NCBI RefSeq assembly: GCF_014698445.1
Contig: NZ_JACJSZ010000005.1
Location: 62,001-126,000, forward strand
Reading direction: 5' to 3'
Source: Microcystis elabens FACHB-917
GTDB lineage: Bacteria > Cyanobacteriota > Cyanobacteriia > PCC-6307 > Cyanobiaceae
Length of the DNA stretch: 64,000 nucleotides
The notes beneath the pieces were generated by a model that was not told the DNA's origin, did no database searches, and was given only the letters and a program-made list of their open reading frames with translations. Positions 28,786-38,334 of this stretch are shown here, piece by piece. The number at the start of each line of letters is the position of its first letter. The stretch's first letter is position 1. The translations under genes and the position numbers were made by a program.

Positions 28786-29753
28786 AGCGGATCGCCCTGC
28801 TGCATCTGGGGCGGATCCACGACGAGACGCCGGCGCTGCAGGCCTGTCTGGCCCGGCGCGGTATCGCCAGCGAGCTGGTGCCCCTGCCCCCCCTGGCGGC
28901 GGACAAGCGGGCTGGGGCCAATGACGCCGGTGATCCCGACTGGGGCCGCTTTGATCTGGTCACGGTGCGCGACTGCCGCGACAGCCATCGCCATGGCGAT
29001 TTCCTGCCCCGCGTCAGGGCCCTGGCAGAACATCTCGAGCGCCTTGGGGTGCCCCTGGCCAACCCCCTGCCGGTGATCGAGGCCGGCCATGCCAAGAGCG
29101 ACTACCTGCCCCGGCTCGCCCAGGACGGGGTGGATCTGATCCCGAGCCGCTGGCTGCCGCGGGGCTGGTGCGGTTCCCTGGCGGAGCTCCTGAACGCCGC
29201 CGGCTGGGAGGAGGCGGTGCTGAAGCCGGCGATCGGCTCGAAGAGCTGGCACACCTACCGGGTGCGTCGCGAGGGCGCCCACCTGGCGATCACCGCGGCC
29301 GACGGCAGCCGGCCCGTGGCGGCAGGGGCGGTCGATGGCTGGCTGGCCCGCCTGACTTTGGAGGGGGAGGTGTGTCTGCAGCGGTTTCTGCCCGCGGTCT
29401 GCCGGGAGGGGGAGTTCAGTGCCGTGGTGCTCGGCGGGCGTTTCTCCCACGCCGTCGCCAAGACCGTGGCGGCTGGCGGCTGGATCGCCCACGAGCGCTT
29501 CGGCGGCACCAACACCCTGCGGCAGGAGAGTGCGGCGGAGCGGCGGTGGGCCGCGGCGATCGAGGGGCACCTGCGCCGCCGCTTCGGGGTGCTGCCCTAC
29601 GCCCGCATCGACGGCATCCGCGATGGGGCGGGTGAGCTGCTGCTGCTGGAGTGCGAACTGGTGATCCCGCGCCTGTTCCTGACCGAGGGCGAGGCCTTCG
29701 ACCGCTATGCCGAGGTTCTGCTCGGTTCCGCCGGCACCTGCATGGCCTGGTAG
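28764..29753 (+). CDS. ATP-grasp domain protein (RimK/DcsG-like)
   Basis: ATP-grasp enzymes join a carboxylate to an amine or thiol through an acyl-phosphate. The 329-residue protein has an N-terminal pre-ATP-grasp region (RIALLHLGRIHDE), the nucleotide-binding VLKPAIGSKSWHTYRV, then EGEFSAVVLGGRFSHAVAKT and a metal-binding end YARIDGIRD...LLECELVIPRLFL. This pattern resembles DcsG-type and COG0189 ligases; the substrate is unknown. The start is GTG 28764, inside the preceding gene. Its last 49 nt overlap the convergent gene at 29705. Confidence 0.75.
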   Translation: MGDPAHLKRIALLHLGRIHDETPALQACLARRGIASELVPLPPLAADKRAGANDAGDPDWGRFDLVTVRDCRDSHRHGDFLPRVRALAEHLERLGVPLANPLPVIEAGHAKSDYLPRLAQDGVDLIPSRWLPRGWCGSLAELLNAAGWEEAVLKPAIGSKSWHTYRVRREGAHLAITAADGSRPVAAGAVDGWLARLTLEGEVCLQRFLPAVCREGEFSAVVLGGRFSHAVAKTVAAGGWIAHERFGGTNTLRQESAAERRWAAAIEGHLRRRFGVLPYARIDGIRDGAGELLLLECELVIPRLFLTEGEAFDRYAEVLLGSAGTCMAW

Positions 29754-30415
29754 CCGTCGAGGGTGGGGGGGGCGTTCTCGGGCAGGTCCTCGGAGCGCAG
29801 GGCGACCGCCACGCTGGCCACCCAGGGGCGGGTCCCGGGATCGGTGGGGAACACCAGCACCACGGTGCCGGCCGAGGGGGTGGTGGCGGGATCCTCCGCC
29901 ACGATCTCCAGGGCCATCCGGGTGCGGCGGCACTGCAGGGCCCGGGCCTCCAGCAGGGCCACGAATTCGTCGGTGCTCCAGCGGGCCTCGTTGCCCTGGC
30001 AGGGGAAGCGCTCGCTGAGGCCGGCGGCGCCCAGCTCCTCGATGGGGCTGCCGCGGCGGCCATCCCAGACCAGCAGCAGGTTGGCGTCGTGGCCGAGGGC
30101 GTTGTGCTCGACCCGCTCGCGATCGAGCACCAGCCGGCGCTCAAGGCCCTGCTTCTCGGCGGGCATCGACAGACACACCTTGAGGGCCTGGGCCACCTCG
30201 CAGCTGCGCCCCTCGCAGAAGCCCCGGTGGGCGGTGAGGATGTCGTCGGCGGCGGCCACGATCTCCAGGGCCGGGAGGCTTCGGGTCAGCTCCTGCATCA
30301 TCGCGTTGAACAGAACACCCCCATCTCCGAAGGGGCCGCGGTCCGGATCGGTCGCCTCCAGCATCTGATCGATGGCGGAGCGCACCAGCTCCCGCCTCCA
30401 GGTCAGATACGTCAT
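29705..30415 (-). CDS. Hypothetical protein, unknown family
   Basis: A 236-residue soluble protein I cannot assign. It begins MTYLTWRRELVRSAIDQMLE, has FGDGGVLFNAMMQELTRSLP, HRGFCEGRSCEVAQALKVCL (paired Cys) and LVWDGRRGSPIEELGAAGLS, and ends with a Pro/Glu-rich tail. There is no membrane segment. Its 3' end overlaps the ATP-grasp gene by 49 nt tail-to-tail. Upstream (30425-30545) is a patch clearly richer in A/T than the surroundings, which probably contains its promoter. Confidence 0.6.
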   Translation of the reverse strand: MTYLTWRRELVRSAIDQMLEATDPDRGPFGDGGVLFNAMMQELTRSLPALEIVAAADDILTAHRGFCEGRSCEVAQALKVCLSMPAEKQGLERRLVLDRERVEHNALGHDANLLLVWDGRRGSPIEELGAAGLSERFPCQGNEARWSTDEFVALLEARALQCRRTRMALEIVAEDPATTPSAGTVVLVFPTDPGTRPWVASVAVALRSEDLPENAPPTLDGYQAMQVPAEPSRTSA

Positions 30416-30574
30416 GGGGGTGGTCTCCGGGTGAATTTTTTTCAGTGTGTCCCCAGCGGTGGAATGCAGCCACGCGCTGTTACATTCTCCGGTTTTTGTA
30501 TCAACAGTTACGGTCCAAAGTGTTGGATCCGTGATTTTTAGTGCGCCCAGCCAGGGCCCCTCAGCGGGTTCCCC

Positions 30575-31060
30575 TCAGCCGGTGACCTGGCGTCGCAGCA
30601 CCAGCAGGGGGGTCTCGCCTTCGAAGCCCTCGTCGTAGGCGGTGTCCTCCAGCTGCCCCTGCCAGCCGGGGGGCAACGAGGCCAGCAGGGGCTCCACCCA
30701 GGGGTGGACCCGGGGGCGCCGCTCGATCGTGTGGGCGGGGTAGATCCGCACCTCCCGCCGGCTCACCCGCAGCAGTTCGGCCAGGGCGAGGCGATGCCAG
30801 TCGAGATCGAAGTCGGGCTGTTCGCTGAGTCCGCCGTCGGCGATCGAGGCGTAACTGAAGAGCAGATGGCCGCAGAGCACCAGATCGAAGCTGGCCGCCT
30901 CGAAGGGAAGGCGGGGCAGGGACGCCGCCCGGTAGGCCTCCAGCTCCGCTGGCGGAACCGGGACAGGTCGAAGTCCAGCGGCAGCGAGGCACTGCGGGCC
31001 AGGCGCTCCATGGTGAAGGCGACGTCGTCAGAACACCACCCGCGGCAGATCCATGGCCGG
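30575..31060 (-). pseudogene. Methyltransferase-like gene, frameshifted and truncated
   Basis: The 3' part reads, in one frame, YRAASLPRLPFEAASFDLVL then CGHLLFSYASIADGG...LDWHRLALAELLRVSRREVR and IYPAH, a pattern of cyanobacterial SAM-methyltransferase-like proteins (the FDxVLCGHLL and LARREVRIYP elements). Upstream of about 30960 the sense continues only in another frame (FTMERLARSASLPLDFDL), and before that another break occurs at a TGA after MDLPRVVF. The N-terminal SAM motif is missing. At least one frameshift plus 5' loss makes a functional product unlikely. Confidence 0.6.
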
Positions 31061-31091
31061 AGCCCATTGCGGTTCAGGCGCTACCCCCCGG

Positions 31092-31926
31092 CTAGGGGGC
31101 CGGGGCGCGGCGCAGGCTCAGGGCGATGGCGCCGTCGGCGCGGCGCAGCTCTAGGGCGTCACCCTCCAGCCGCAGGCTGACGGCCGTGGGCAGGGCGGCC
31201 AGGAACTGCCGTTCCTGCTCCATCACCCCGGCGCCCGGACAGCTCCGCCGGGTGGCCACAGGGGCGCCGATGCGCACGCGGCTGCTCCAGCTGCACCGGG
31301 GCGGTGAAGCGGTTGCAGCCCGCCGAACCGGCCAGCCAGCCGCCCTCGAGGAGACGCAGCGACAGGGAGGTGCCCAGGATCGGACTCACCAGGGCCTGGC
31401 GGCCGTTGTTGAAGCCCGCCACCCGCCAGCTGCTGCCCACCAGCAGCTGCGACTGGGCCCGCAGCACCAGCAGGGGCCGGCCGTCGGGCCCGACCAGGCG
31501 CAGGCGCTCCCCGACGAGACGGAAGCCCCGGCTGGCCCTCAGGGCCGTCTGGAATGCCTCCGCCTGCTGCATCACCGCCGGCGGGCAGGCCATCTTCGTG
31601 CTCATGCCCCGGGGCGACACCTGCAGGGCCGTGCCCCGCACCGTCACCTGGGCGCCATAGCGGTTGCAGCCGTCGCTGCCCGCCACCCGGCCGCCCTCAA
31701 ACCGCAGGGTGAGGCTGGTGCCGGCCAGGGGCGGGCGTTCCCCCAGCCGCTCCACCACCCAGGCGGTGTTCTCCAGCCGGGCGGCCGGCTGGCCCGGGGC
31801 GGGCGGCGGGCTGGAGGCGAGCGCCGCACCCCAGGGAGCGGCGGGCAGGAGCACCAGCGCCGAGACGGCGGCTGGAACGGCCAGGGGATGGCGCTGTCGG
31901 TTCGCCTGCATCGTGATCCACGGCAT
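31092..31926 (-). pseudogene. META-domain (HslJ-like) secreted protein, frameshifted
   Basis: The 5' frame encodes a signal peptide (LAVPAAVSALVLLPAAPWGA) and a first META domain (ENTAWVVERLGERPPLAGTS, SDGCNRYGAQ, KMACPPAVMQQAEAF). A second repeat begins VGSSWRVAGFNNGRQALV and AGSAGCNRFTAPVQLEQ. At about 31275 the sense moves by one nucleotide to a second frame that continues ATRRSCPGAGVMEQERQFLA to the stop at 31092. META proteins are periplasmic or surface proteins of unknown role. One indel breaks the second domain. Confidence 0.7.
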
Positions 31927-31942
31927 CGTGATCGACGGGGCC

Positions 31943-32092
31943 TCAGGAACCCAGCCGGGCGGCGATCCAGGCGCCCATGCCGCCGGTGACGGGATGGGGC
32001 GCCACGTCGCGATCGAGCCACCAGAACGAGAGAGCCAGCACGTTCAGGGCGAGGACCAGGGCATAGACCCGCCAGCCTTCCGGCAGCTTCAT
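31943..32092 (-). CDS. Small single-span membrane protein
   Basis: A 49-residue frame starting MKLPEGWRVYALVLALNVLA, with one hydrophobic helix (about residues 9-25) followed by a Trp-Trp pair, a charged stretch and a GGMGAWIAARLG end. It stands alone between the META pseudogene and the phosphoesterase gene. It resembles the many small cyanobacterial membrane proteins but I know no family. Confidence 0.5.
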   Translation of the reverse strand: MKLPEGWRVYALVLALNVLALSFWWLDRDVAPHPVTGGMGAWIAARLGS

Positions 32093-32145
32093 GACGCGGC
32101 TTGCGACCGCGTCGACGATAGATCCGCCGGCGCTGGCCCGGCCCC

Positions 32146-33201
32146 TCAGGCCTCGGGCCGCCGCGGCAGCCGCCGGCCGGCGGCGTCGCTGAGCCAGCGC
32201 GGCAGCCGTTGCCGGTCGATGGGCCGCAGGGTGCGCAGGTCGACGCTGGTGTCCACCAACCGGGGGGGGCTGCCGATCAGATCCAGCACGGTGAGCGTCT
32301 GGAAGGGGGCGGCGCTCTGGCCCAGCAGCCGGCGGGGGCCGCTGCCCATGGCTCCGAGGTGGAACAGGTCCAGCTGGCCCAGCCGGGCCGGGAAGTAGGC
32401 GTGCTGATGGCCGCTCACGTAGGCCTCCACGCCGTGGCGCTCCAGCAGCAGCTGCAGGGCCGCCGGCTGGGCCAGCACTTCCCCCGGCCGGTCGCGGCCC
32501 TGGCTCACCGCCCGCAGCGGCAGGTGGCCCACCACCAGGCGCCGGCCGGCGCTGCGGGCGGCGGGGCTCTCCAGGACCCGCTCCGTCCAGCGCAGTTGCT
32601 CCGCCGGCACCTGTGCGGTGGAGGCGTCCCACACCAGCAGGAAGGCCTCCTTCCGGCGGATGGCGTAGTGGAAGGGGAAATCGCCGCTGTCGACGAACGT
32701 CAGGCCGAGGGCGTCGCGGCGCGAGCGCCAGAAGCGGGCCGCCTCGCGGCGGTCGTCGTCGAAGAGGAGGCGGCCGCCGGAGCGGGCGCCGGAGGCGTCG
32801 TGGTTTCCCATCGCCGGGGCGAACGGCAGGCCGGCCTGCCGGAGCGGACCCAGGACGCTGCGATCGAAGCCCGCCCACATGGCGGCCAGCCGCTGCCGAC
32901 CCAGCCCCGCCTTCTGGCCCGCCACCATGTCGCCGGCGCAGATCACCAGATCGGGGCGCAGCGTGGGGATCAGGGCCACGCCCCGGTGCACTTCGGCGAT
33001 GTAGGTGGTGGAGCCGTAGGAAGCGTTGAGGTCGCTGATCAGCACCAGGCGGGTGTCGCCCCGCGGCGGGCCCACCGGGCCTGGGGTGGCGGCCAGACCT
33101 TCGGCCAGGGCCCGGGCCGGCCGGCTCGCCTGCCAGAGGCCCGCCCCCAGGGCCAGGCCGGAGAGGGTGAGCAGCTGGCGGCGGCCCAGGGTCGGCGGCA
33201 T
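32146..33201 (-). CDS. Metallophosphoesterase with Tat-type signal
   Basis: A calcineurin-like phosphoesterase, probably exported folded. The 351-residue protein begins with GRRQLLTLSGLALGAGLW, a twin-arginine signal-like region. Metal-site motifs occur in order: LISDLNASYGS (Asp with Asn instead of DxH), VICAGDMVAG, PAMGNHDASG, VVGHLPLRA and VSGHQHAYFP. DxN in place of the usual DxH in motif I is a variant. All frames are intact although the gene lies among pseudogenes. Substrate unknown. Confidence 0.8.
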   Translation of the reverse strand: MPPTLGRRQLLTLSGLALGAGLWQASRPARALAEGLAATPGPVGPPRGDTRLVLISDLNASYGSTTYIAEVHRGVALIPTLRPDLVICAGDMVAGQKAGLGRQRLAAMWAGFDRSVLGPLRQAGLPFAPAMGNHDASGARSGGRLLFDDDRREAARFWRSRRDALGLTFVDSGDFPFHYAIRRKEAFLLVWDASTAQVPAEQLRWTERVLESPAARSAGRRLVVGHLPLRAVSQGRDRPGEVLAQPAALQLLLERHGVEAYVSGHQHAYFPARLGQLDLFHLGAMGSGPRRLLGQSAAPFQTLTVLDLIGSPPRLVDTSVDLRTLRPIDRQRLPRWLSDAAGRRLPRRPEA

Positions 33202-33262
33202 GGCGGCACGGCGGCAGGTGGGCAGGGCGGCGGGGCGGCGATCCCCGGCCCAGGTTGGACCC

Positions 33263-34763
33263 TCAGGGGCCCTGACGCCGGAACCCGTAGCCGGGATACG
33301 TGAAGCCCCTCACCCGGCCGGTGCGGTCGCTGCGGAAGGGCACCGCCACCGGGGAGGAGATCACCCCCGGCCAGAGCAGCTGGAACGTCTCGCCGTTCCA
33401 GGGGGTCAGCGGGGCCCGGTAGCGGGCCGGTCCGGCCAGCACCTCCAGGGCGCCGTCGCGTTCGGCCACGGTCCAGGTGCCCCACAGGTCGCTGACGTAG
33501 GTGCCGGTGTAGGCCGCCAGGGGACAGGAGGGTGGTTTCGGATCGGCGGGCCGGGGCTCCACCGCCAGCAGCAGGCCCTCCAGGTCCCTGGCCTTGGCGC
33601 GGATCTGCGGCTGCAGGTCGGCCTCCGGCAGGGCCGTGAGGTTGCGGTTGGCCAGGATCGCCACCGCGAAGCGCTTCTGGGGCACCACCATCAGCAGGGT
33701 GCGCACGCCATCGAGGGCGCCGCCCTTCTCCAGCACCTTGAGGCCGTTGTAGTGGTACATCCCCAGCCGGGGCTGTAGTCGAAGCCGGAGTCGGCATCGA
33801 TCGGGGGAAACTCGGCGAAGCCGGGCTCCTCGGCGATCACCGGCTCGAACTGCGCCGCCATGGCCGCCTCCGAGAGCACCCGCCGGCCGTCGAGCTCGCC
33901 GCCGCGGGTCAGCATCGTCAGGTAGCGGCCCAGGTCGCCGGCGCTGCTGGCGAAGCCGCCGGCGGCGATGAACAGGGCGCTGAGGTTGGGGGGCACCAAC
34001 TGCAGGCGCCCGTTCACCACGGCGTGGGAGCGGCTGACGTCGGTGAGCGCCCCTGGGCCGGTGCCGTCGCCGATCAGGGTGCTGGCCACGCCGGTGCGGC
34101 CCATGGCCAGGGGTTCGAAGATCAGGCGGCGGGCCAGGGCCGGGAAGGGCTGGCCGCCGGCCTTCGCCGCCAGCTCGCCGGCCAGGAAGAAGCCGATGTT
34201 GGAGTAGGCGGGGCGGTGGCGGAAGGAGGTGGCGGGCTCCACGTAGCGGATCCGGCGCAGCACGCCGGCGTCGCCGTAGCCGAGGTGATCGAAGAGGTCG
34301 CCGAAGAAGGGGGGAAAGCCGGCCCGGTGCACGAGCAGGTCGCGGGCGTTCACCCAGCGGCCGGCGTAGGCGCCGTGCAGCTGGAAGTCAGGCAGCAGCG
34401 ACACCATCGGCTGCTCCCAGGTGAGCCGCCGGCGATCCACCAAAGCGGCCATGGTGGCGGCGGTGAAGGTCTTGGAGACGCTGGCCAGCTGGAACACCGT
34501 GTCGGCGGTGGTGGGGGCGCCGGTGGCCAGGTCGCGCACCCCGAAGCCCTCCGCCAGCGTCAGCCGCCGGTCCTGCACCAGGGCGATCGCGGCTCCGGGG
34601 ACGGCTTGGCCAGGGCCCAGCGGCCGATGCGGCGGGCCTCGGCGGCGTCCACGCCGCTGCCGGGGGCGTAGCCGGGCAGCCCGCCGGCGGCCACGGCCCG
34701 GCACATGGGCACCGCCAGGGCCAGGGCCAGCAGGACCACCCGCACGCCAGGGAGACGCTTCAT
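33263..34763 (-). pseudogene. Serine hydrolase (beta-lactamase/class C type), two frameshifts
   Basis: Beta-lactamase-fold serine hydrolase with a signal peptide (MKRLPGVRVVLLALALAVPM). The SxxK motif is in QLASVSKTFTAATM and the YxN in PAYSNIGFFLAGEL. The sense changes frame near 34607, where a CAA codon appears to have lost a C after GCC, and again near 33762 at SPGWG/MYHYNGLKVLEKGG. The C-terminal part ends TYPGYGFRRQGP. Its ATG overlaps the stop of the upstream RND gene (ATGA), so the two formed an operon. Confidence 0.75.
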
Positions 34764-36992
34764 GCCGCAGGACTCGGACGGTGACGCCCCAAAGTCTGGC
34801 CAGCGGCGGGCCAGCTGGCCCGCGCCAGCAGGCCGTGGGCCGCCGGCATGTAGTAAGGCGCCAGGCCCGTGGCCCCCAGCAGACCGCCGGCCACGGCGAT
34901 CGCCAGCGGCGGCCAGAAGCCGGTGGGATCGAGCATCAAGGGCAGGAAGCCCACCACGGTGGTGAGCGTGGTGGCGACCACGTGGCGGGTGGCGTGCTCC
35001 ACCACCACCGCGGCGGTGGCGGCGGGGTCACCGCGGCGGGCCACCGGATCGCTGCGGATGGCGGTGAGCACCACGATCGCGTCGTTCACCGCCAGCCCGA
35101 TCAGCCCGAGGGTGCCGAGGATGGCGGTGAAGCCGAACGGCGATCCGCTGAGCTTCAGAGCCAGGGCCGCCAACCCCACCGACACCAGCGCCACCGTGGA
35201 GAGCAGGTTGGCGACCGCATCGCCGCGGGCATCGGCCTCGCCGCCGTAGGCCAGGCTCACCCCGGCCGGCAACTGCCAGCCCTGCCGCTCCAGCTGGCGG
35301 CGGAAGTCCCGCAGCACGGTCGCCGGCAACGCGCCCGCCTGCAGGAAGGCCTGCACCGTGTTGACCCGCTGTCCGTCGCGGCGCTCGATCGCCGCCAGCT
35401 CCGGCTCCAGCCGCAGCCCGGCCAGGGCCCCGAGGGGAATCGGTGTTGCGCTGCCGGGGGCCACCAGGATCCAGCGAGGCCACCTGCGCCAGATCGCTGC
35501 GCCGGGCCTCGGCCACCTGCACCCGCACCGGCAGGGTGGTGACCCGCTCCAGGATCGAGCCGCCGACGCTGCCCTCGAGGCCGGCCTGGAGCTGGCGGGC
35601 GATGGCGCGGTTGTCGAGGCCGCTGCGGCGGGCCTGCTCCTCATCCACCGCCAGGGCCAGACGGGGCAGAGCCTCGCTCAGGCTGGCGGCGGTGTGGGTC
35701 ACGGGTTCCAGCTGGGCCAGGTGGCCATGCAGTTCGTCGCCGTTGCGGCGCAGCAGTTCCAGATCGGCCCCTTCCAGCCGCAGCTCGATCGGCGCCTCGA
35801 AGGGGGGGCCTGTTCCAGCTGCTTCACCAGGATCTGGGCCTCCGGGAACGCCCGATCCAGCTCCTTCTGCAGGGAGCGGATCGTCCGTCGCACCCCCTCG
35901 GCCCTCCGCAGCTGCACCAGGCCCTGGGCGTGGTGGGGGGCGTTCTCCTCGGAGGCGATCACGTTGTAGAAGAACGGTGGGGCGCTCTCGCCGAGAAACC
36001 AGTGCACGTCGTCGACGTGGGGGTCCCGGCTGATCCGCTGCCGCACCGCCATGGCCAGGGCCTCGGTGCGCTCCAGGGCGCTCTGCCGGAGCAGCCGCAG
36101 CTCGATCTGGAACTGGTCCCGGTTGGTGGGTGGAAAGAACTGCTGCTCGAGGCTGCCGAAGGCCAGAAACCCCAGCAGCGGCACCAGCAGGCACCGCACC
36201 GAACGGCGCACCGCCGCGCCGGGGCCGTCGCCGGAGCGCAGCCGCTGCTGCACCTCGTCGACCACGACGATGGCGTTGTCGATCAGCAGCCCCAGGGCGA
36301 TCATCAGGCCGGTGGTCGACATCTGGTGCAGGGGCACCTCCAGGACCCGCATCCAGCCGAACACCATCAGGGCCGACAGGGGCAGGGCCACCCCGACCAC
36401 CAGGGCCGCCCGGCCGCCGAGCATCAGCACCGACACGGCCACCACCAGCAGCGAGCCGGTGGCCAGGTTGCCGATTCCCCCATCGAGGCGTTCCTGCACG
36501 TAGCGGCTCTGGTCGAGCACGGTGTGCAGCCCCAGTCCCCCGGGCAGGATGGCCCCCACCGCAGCCAGCTCGGTGCGGGCCTGGCGGGCCCAGAGGTCGA
36601 CCCGGGCGTCGGCGGCCACCGTGGCCGACACCACCACGGCCGGACGGCCGCCCACCAGGGCCAGGCGCGAGGCGGGCCGGCGCACCCCGCGGCTGACGGC
36701 GGCCACCTGGCCGAGGTGCGCCCCGGCGCCGTCGGTGCCGGACTGCAGGGGGATGGCGCGAATGCGCTTCAGGGAATCGAGGGCGCCGTCCACCTCCAGC
36801 AGCAGCGCGCTGCTGCGGCCCCGCACCTGGCCGGCGGCCTCCTTGGCGTCGCTGGCGGCGATCCGCCCGGATCTCCTCGTCGGGTTCGCCGCTGAGCTCC
36901 ACGCGGTCGGTGCCGGGCAGGGCGCGGAGGCGGCTGGCCAGGTCGTCGGCCAGCCGGGTGAGCAGGCCCAGGTTGGGGGGAGTGTCGAGCTC
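34760..36992 (-). pseudogene. RND (HAE1/AcrB-type) efflux transporter, 5'-truncated and multiply frameshifted
   Basis: An inner-membrane multidrug or solute exporter remnant. Recognisable parts are PPNLGLLTRLADDLASRLRA (porter domain), DAKEAAGQV, TM2 region LATGSLLVVAVSVLMLGG, MIALGLLIDNAIVVVDEVQQ (the RND signature in TM4), the second porter half and LGLIGLAVNDAIVVLTAIRS. Frame changes occur near 36875, 35815 and 35450. At 36875 the sequence passes from EPDEEIR straight to RIAASDAKEA, losing roughly 20 residues relative to the family. About the first 120 residues are absent. Confidence 0.75.
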
Positions 36993-37601
36993 CCAGGCGA
37001 GGCCACCGCCGTGCTGCAGCGCTACCTGCCCCAGGCTCGCTTCGCCGACGTGGAGAACCCCAGCCGCTTCCACTGCCACAGCCGGGTGGCCCGCGCCTTC
37101 CGCGCCGGGCCCGTGTTCCTGGCCGGCGATGCCGCCCACGTGTGCTCCCCCGCCGAGGGGCACGGCATGAACGCCGGGCTGCAGGATGCCGCCAACCTGG
37201 CCTGGAAGCTGGCCCTGGTGCACCACGGCGTCGCGTCCCCGGCTCTGCTGGACAGCTACGGGCAGGAGCGGCGGCCGGTGGCGCAGCAGATCTGCCGTTC
37301 CGGCGACGCCACCGAGGCGGCCCACGGGCTGCGGGAGCCCGCCGAGCGCGCCGTCCGCGACCGGGCGATCGCCGCCCTGCAGGCCGACCCGGCGGCCCGC
37401 CGGCAGGAGGTGGTGGCCATGCGGCTGGAGGCGGCGCCCAGCCTGGGGCTGGGCCCCCTCACCCTGCTGGCGGTGCGGCAGGACGGTTTCATCGGCCTGC
37501 GGGCGGACGCCGATCACCTCAGGGCGGTGCGGCGGTATGGGGCGCTGGTGCTGGACGGTGAGCCGGGCCTTGGAGCAGCTGGCCGCCTGAACCCTGCCTA
37601 G
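36993..37601 (+). pseudogene. FAD-dependent monooxygenase (PHBH-like), N-terminal part deleted
   Basis: An aromatic-ring hydroxylase remnant. The C-terminal part is present: RAFRAGPVFLAGDAAHVCSP, EGHGMNAGLQDAANLAWKLA and HGVASPALLDSYGQERRPVA, which form the second FAD-binding motif (GD) and the following helix. The N-terminal FAD motif GxGxxG and about 250 residues are missing. The homology begins abruptly at about 36993, exactly where the divergent RND gene begins to be truncated. There is no start codon of its own with regulatory context. Confidence 0.75.
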
Positions 37602-37634
37602 GATCTGAGGAGTCGTTTGCGCCTCCGCAGGGCC

Positions 37635-38216
37635 ATGCTCACCCTGCCCCGCCAGCTGAGCGAAGCGCTGCGGCTCACGCCGGCCCAATTTGCCGAACTC
37701 TGTGCGGCGAATCCAGAGGCGGTGCTGGAGCTGGCGGCGGACGGGCGGTTGATCGAGATGGCCCCTGCAGGCGGAGAAACCGGACGGCGCAACAACCAGC
37801 TGGCGGTGCAGCTGGGTCTGTGGGCCCGCCTGGAGCACGGCTGGTGCGTGTTCGACAGCTCCACCGGTTTCCTGCTGCCCGATGGCTCCGTGTTGAGTCC
37901 GGATGCCAGCGCCGTGCGGCTGGAGCGCTGGCAGGCCCTCTCCAGTGCTGAGCGCGAGGGTTTTCCGCCCCTGTGCCCCGATCTGGTGGTGGAGCTCGCC
38001 AGTCCATCGGATCGGCTGCCGGATCTGCGCCGCAAGATGGCCGCCTACCAGGCGAATGGGGCCCGGGTGGGCTGGCTGCTGCTGCCCGAAATCCGCGGTG
38101 TGGAGGTGTGGCGCGCCAGCGGCGAACCGCAGCGGCTGAAGGGGCTTGCCGTGCTCGACGGGGAGCCGGAACTGCCGGGCCTGCGGTTGGAGCTGGAGGA
38201 GATCTGGAACGCCTGA
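37635..38216 (+). CDS. Uma2-family protein (DUF820, restriction-endonuclease-like fold)
   Basis: Uma2 proteins are abundant in cyanobacteria and carry a PD-(D/E)xK nuclease-like fold; biological role is unknown. The 193-residue product starts [20 protein letters not shown] and has [35 protein letters not shown] (catalytic-like Asp), [13 protein letters not shown] with Glu, and [20 protein letters not shown]. An upstream TTG at 37617 would add 6 residues. The frame is intact. Confidence 0.85.
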   Translation: MLTLPRQLSEALRLTPAQFAELCAANPEAVLELAADGRLIEMAPAGGETGRRNNQLAVQLGLWARLEHGWCVFDSSTGFLLPDGSVLSPDASAVRLERWQALSSAEREGFPPLCPDLVVELASPSDRLPDLRRKMAAYQANGARVGWLLLPEIRGVEVWRASGEPQRLKGLAVLDGEPELPGLRLELEEIWNA

Positions 38217-38334
38217 GCCCGGATCAGGCGCCGGACGGGTGCCGCTCTCCAGGATGGGGACCTCAGCGTCAGGGCCCTGCCCAGGCCGCGCCACACCCGA
38301 GAGACCCGTGCCGACAGACGTGCCCAGCACCGTG

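Noticed and set aside
30425-30545. The AT-rich patch as a second MITE or small RNA
   Set aside because: No terminal inverted repeat or target duplication found, and no clear terminator. It is best explained as the promoter region of the leftward gene ending at 30415.
35028-38330. A 1100-codon open frame on the minus strand
   Set aside because: Only parts of it match the RND protein; the rest is antisense to the monooxygenase, Uma2 and selO. It cannot be one gene.
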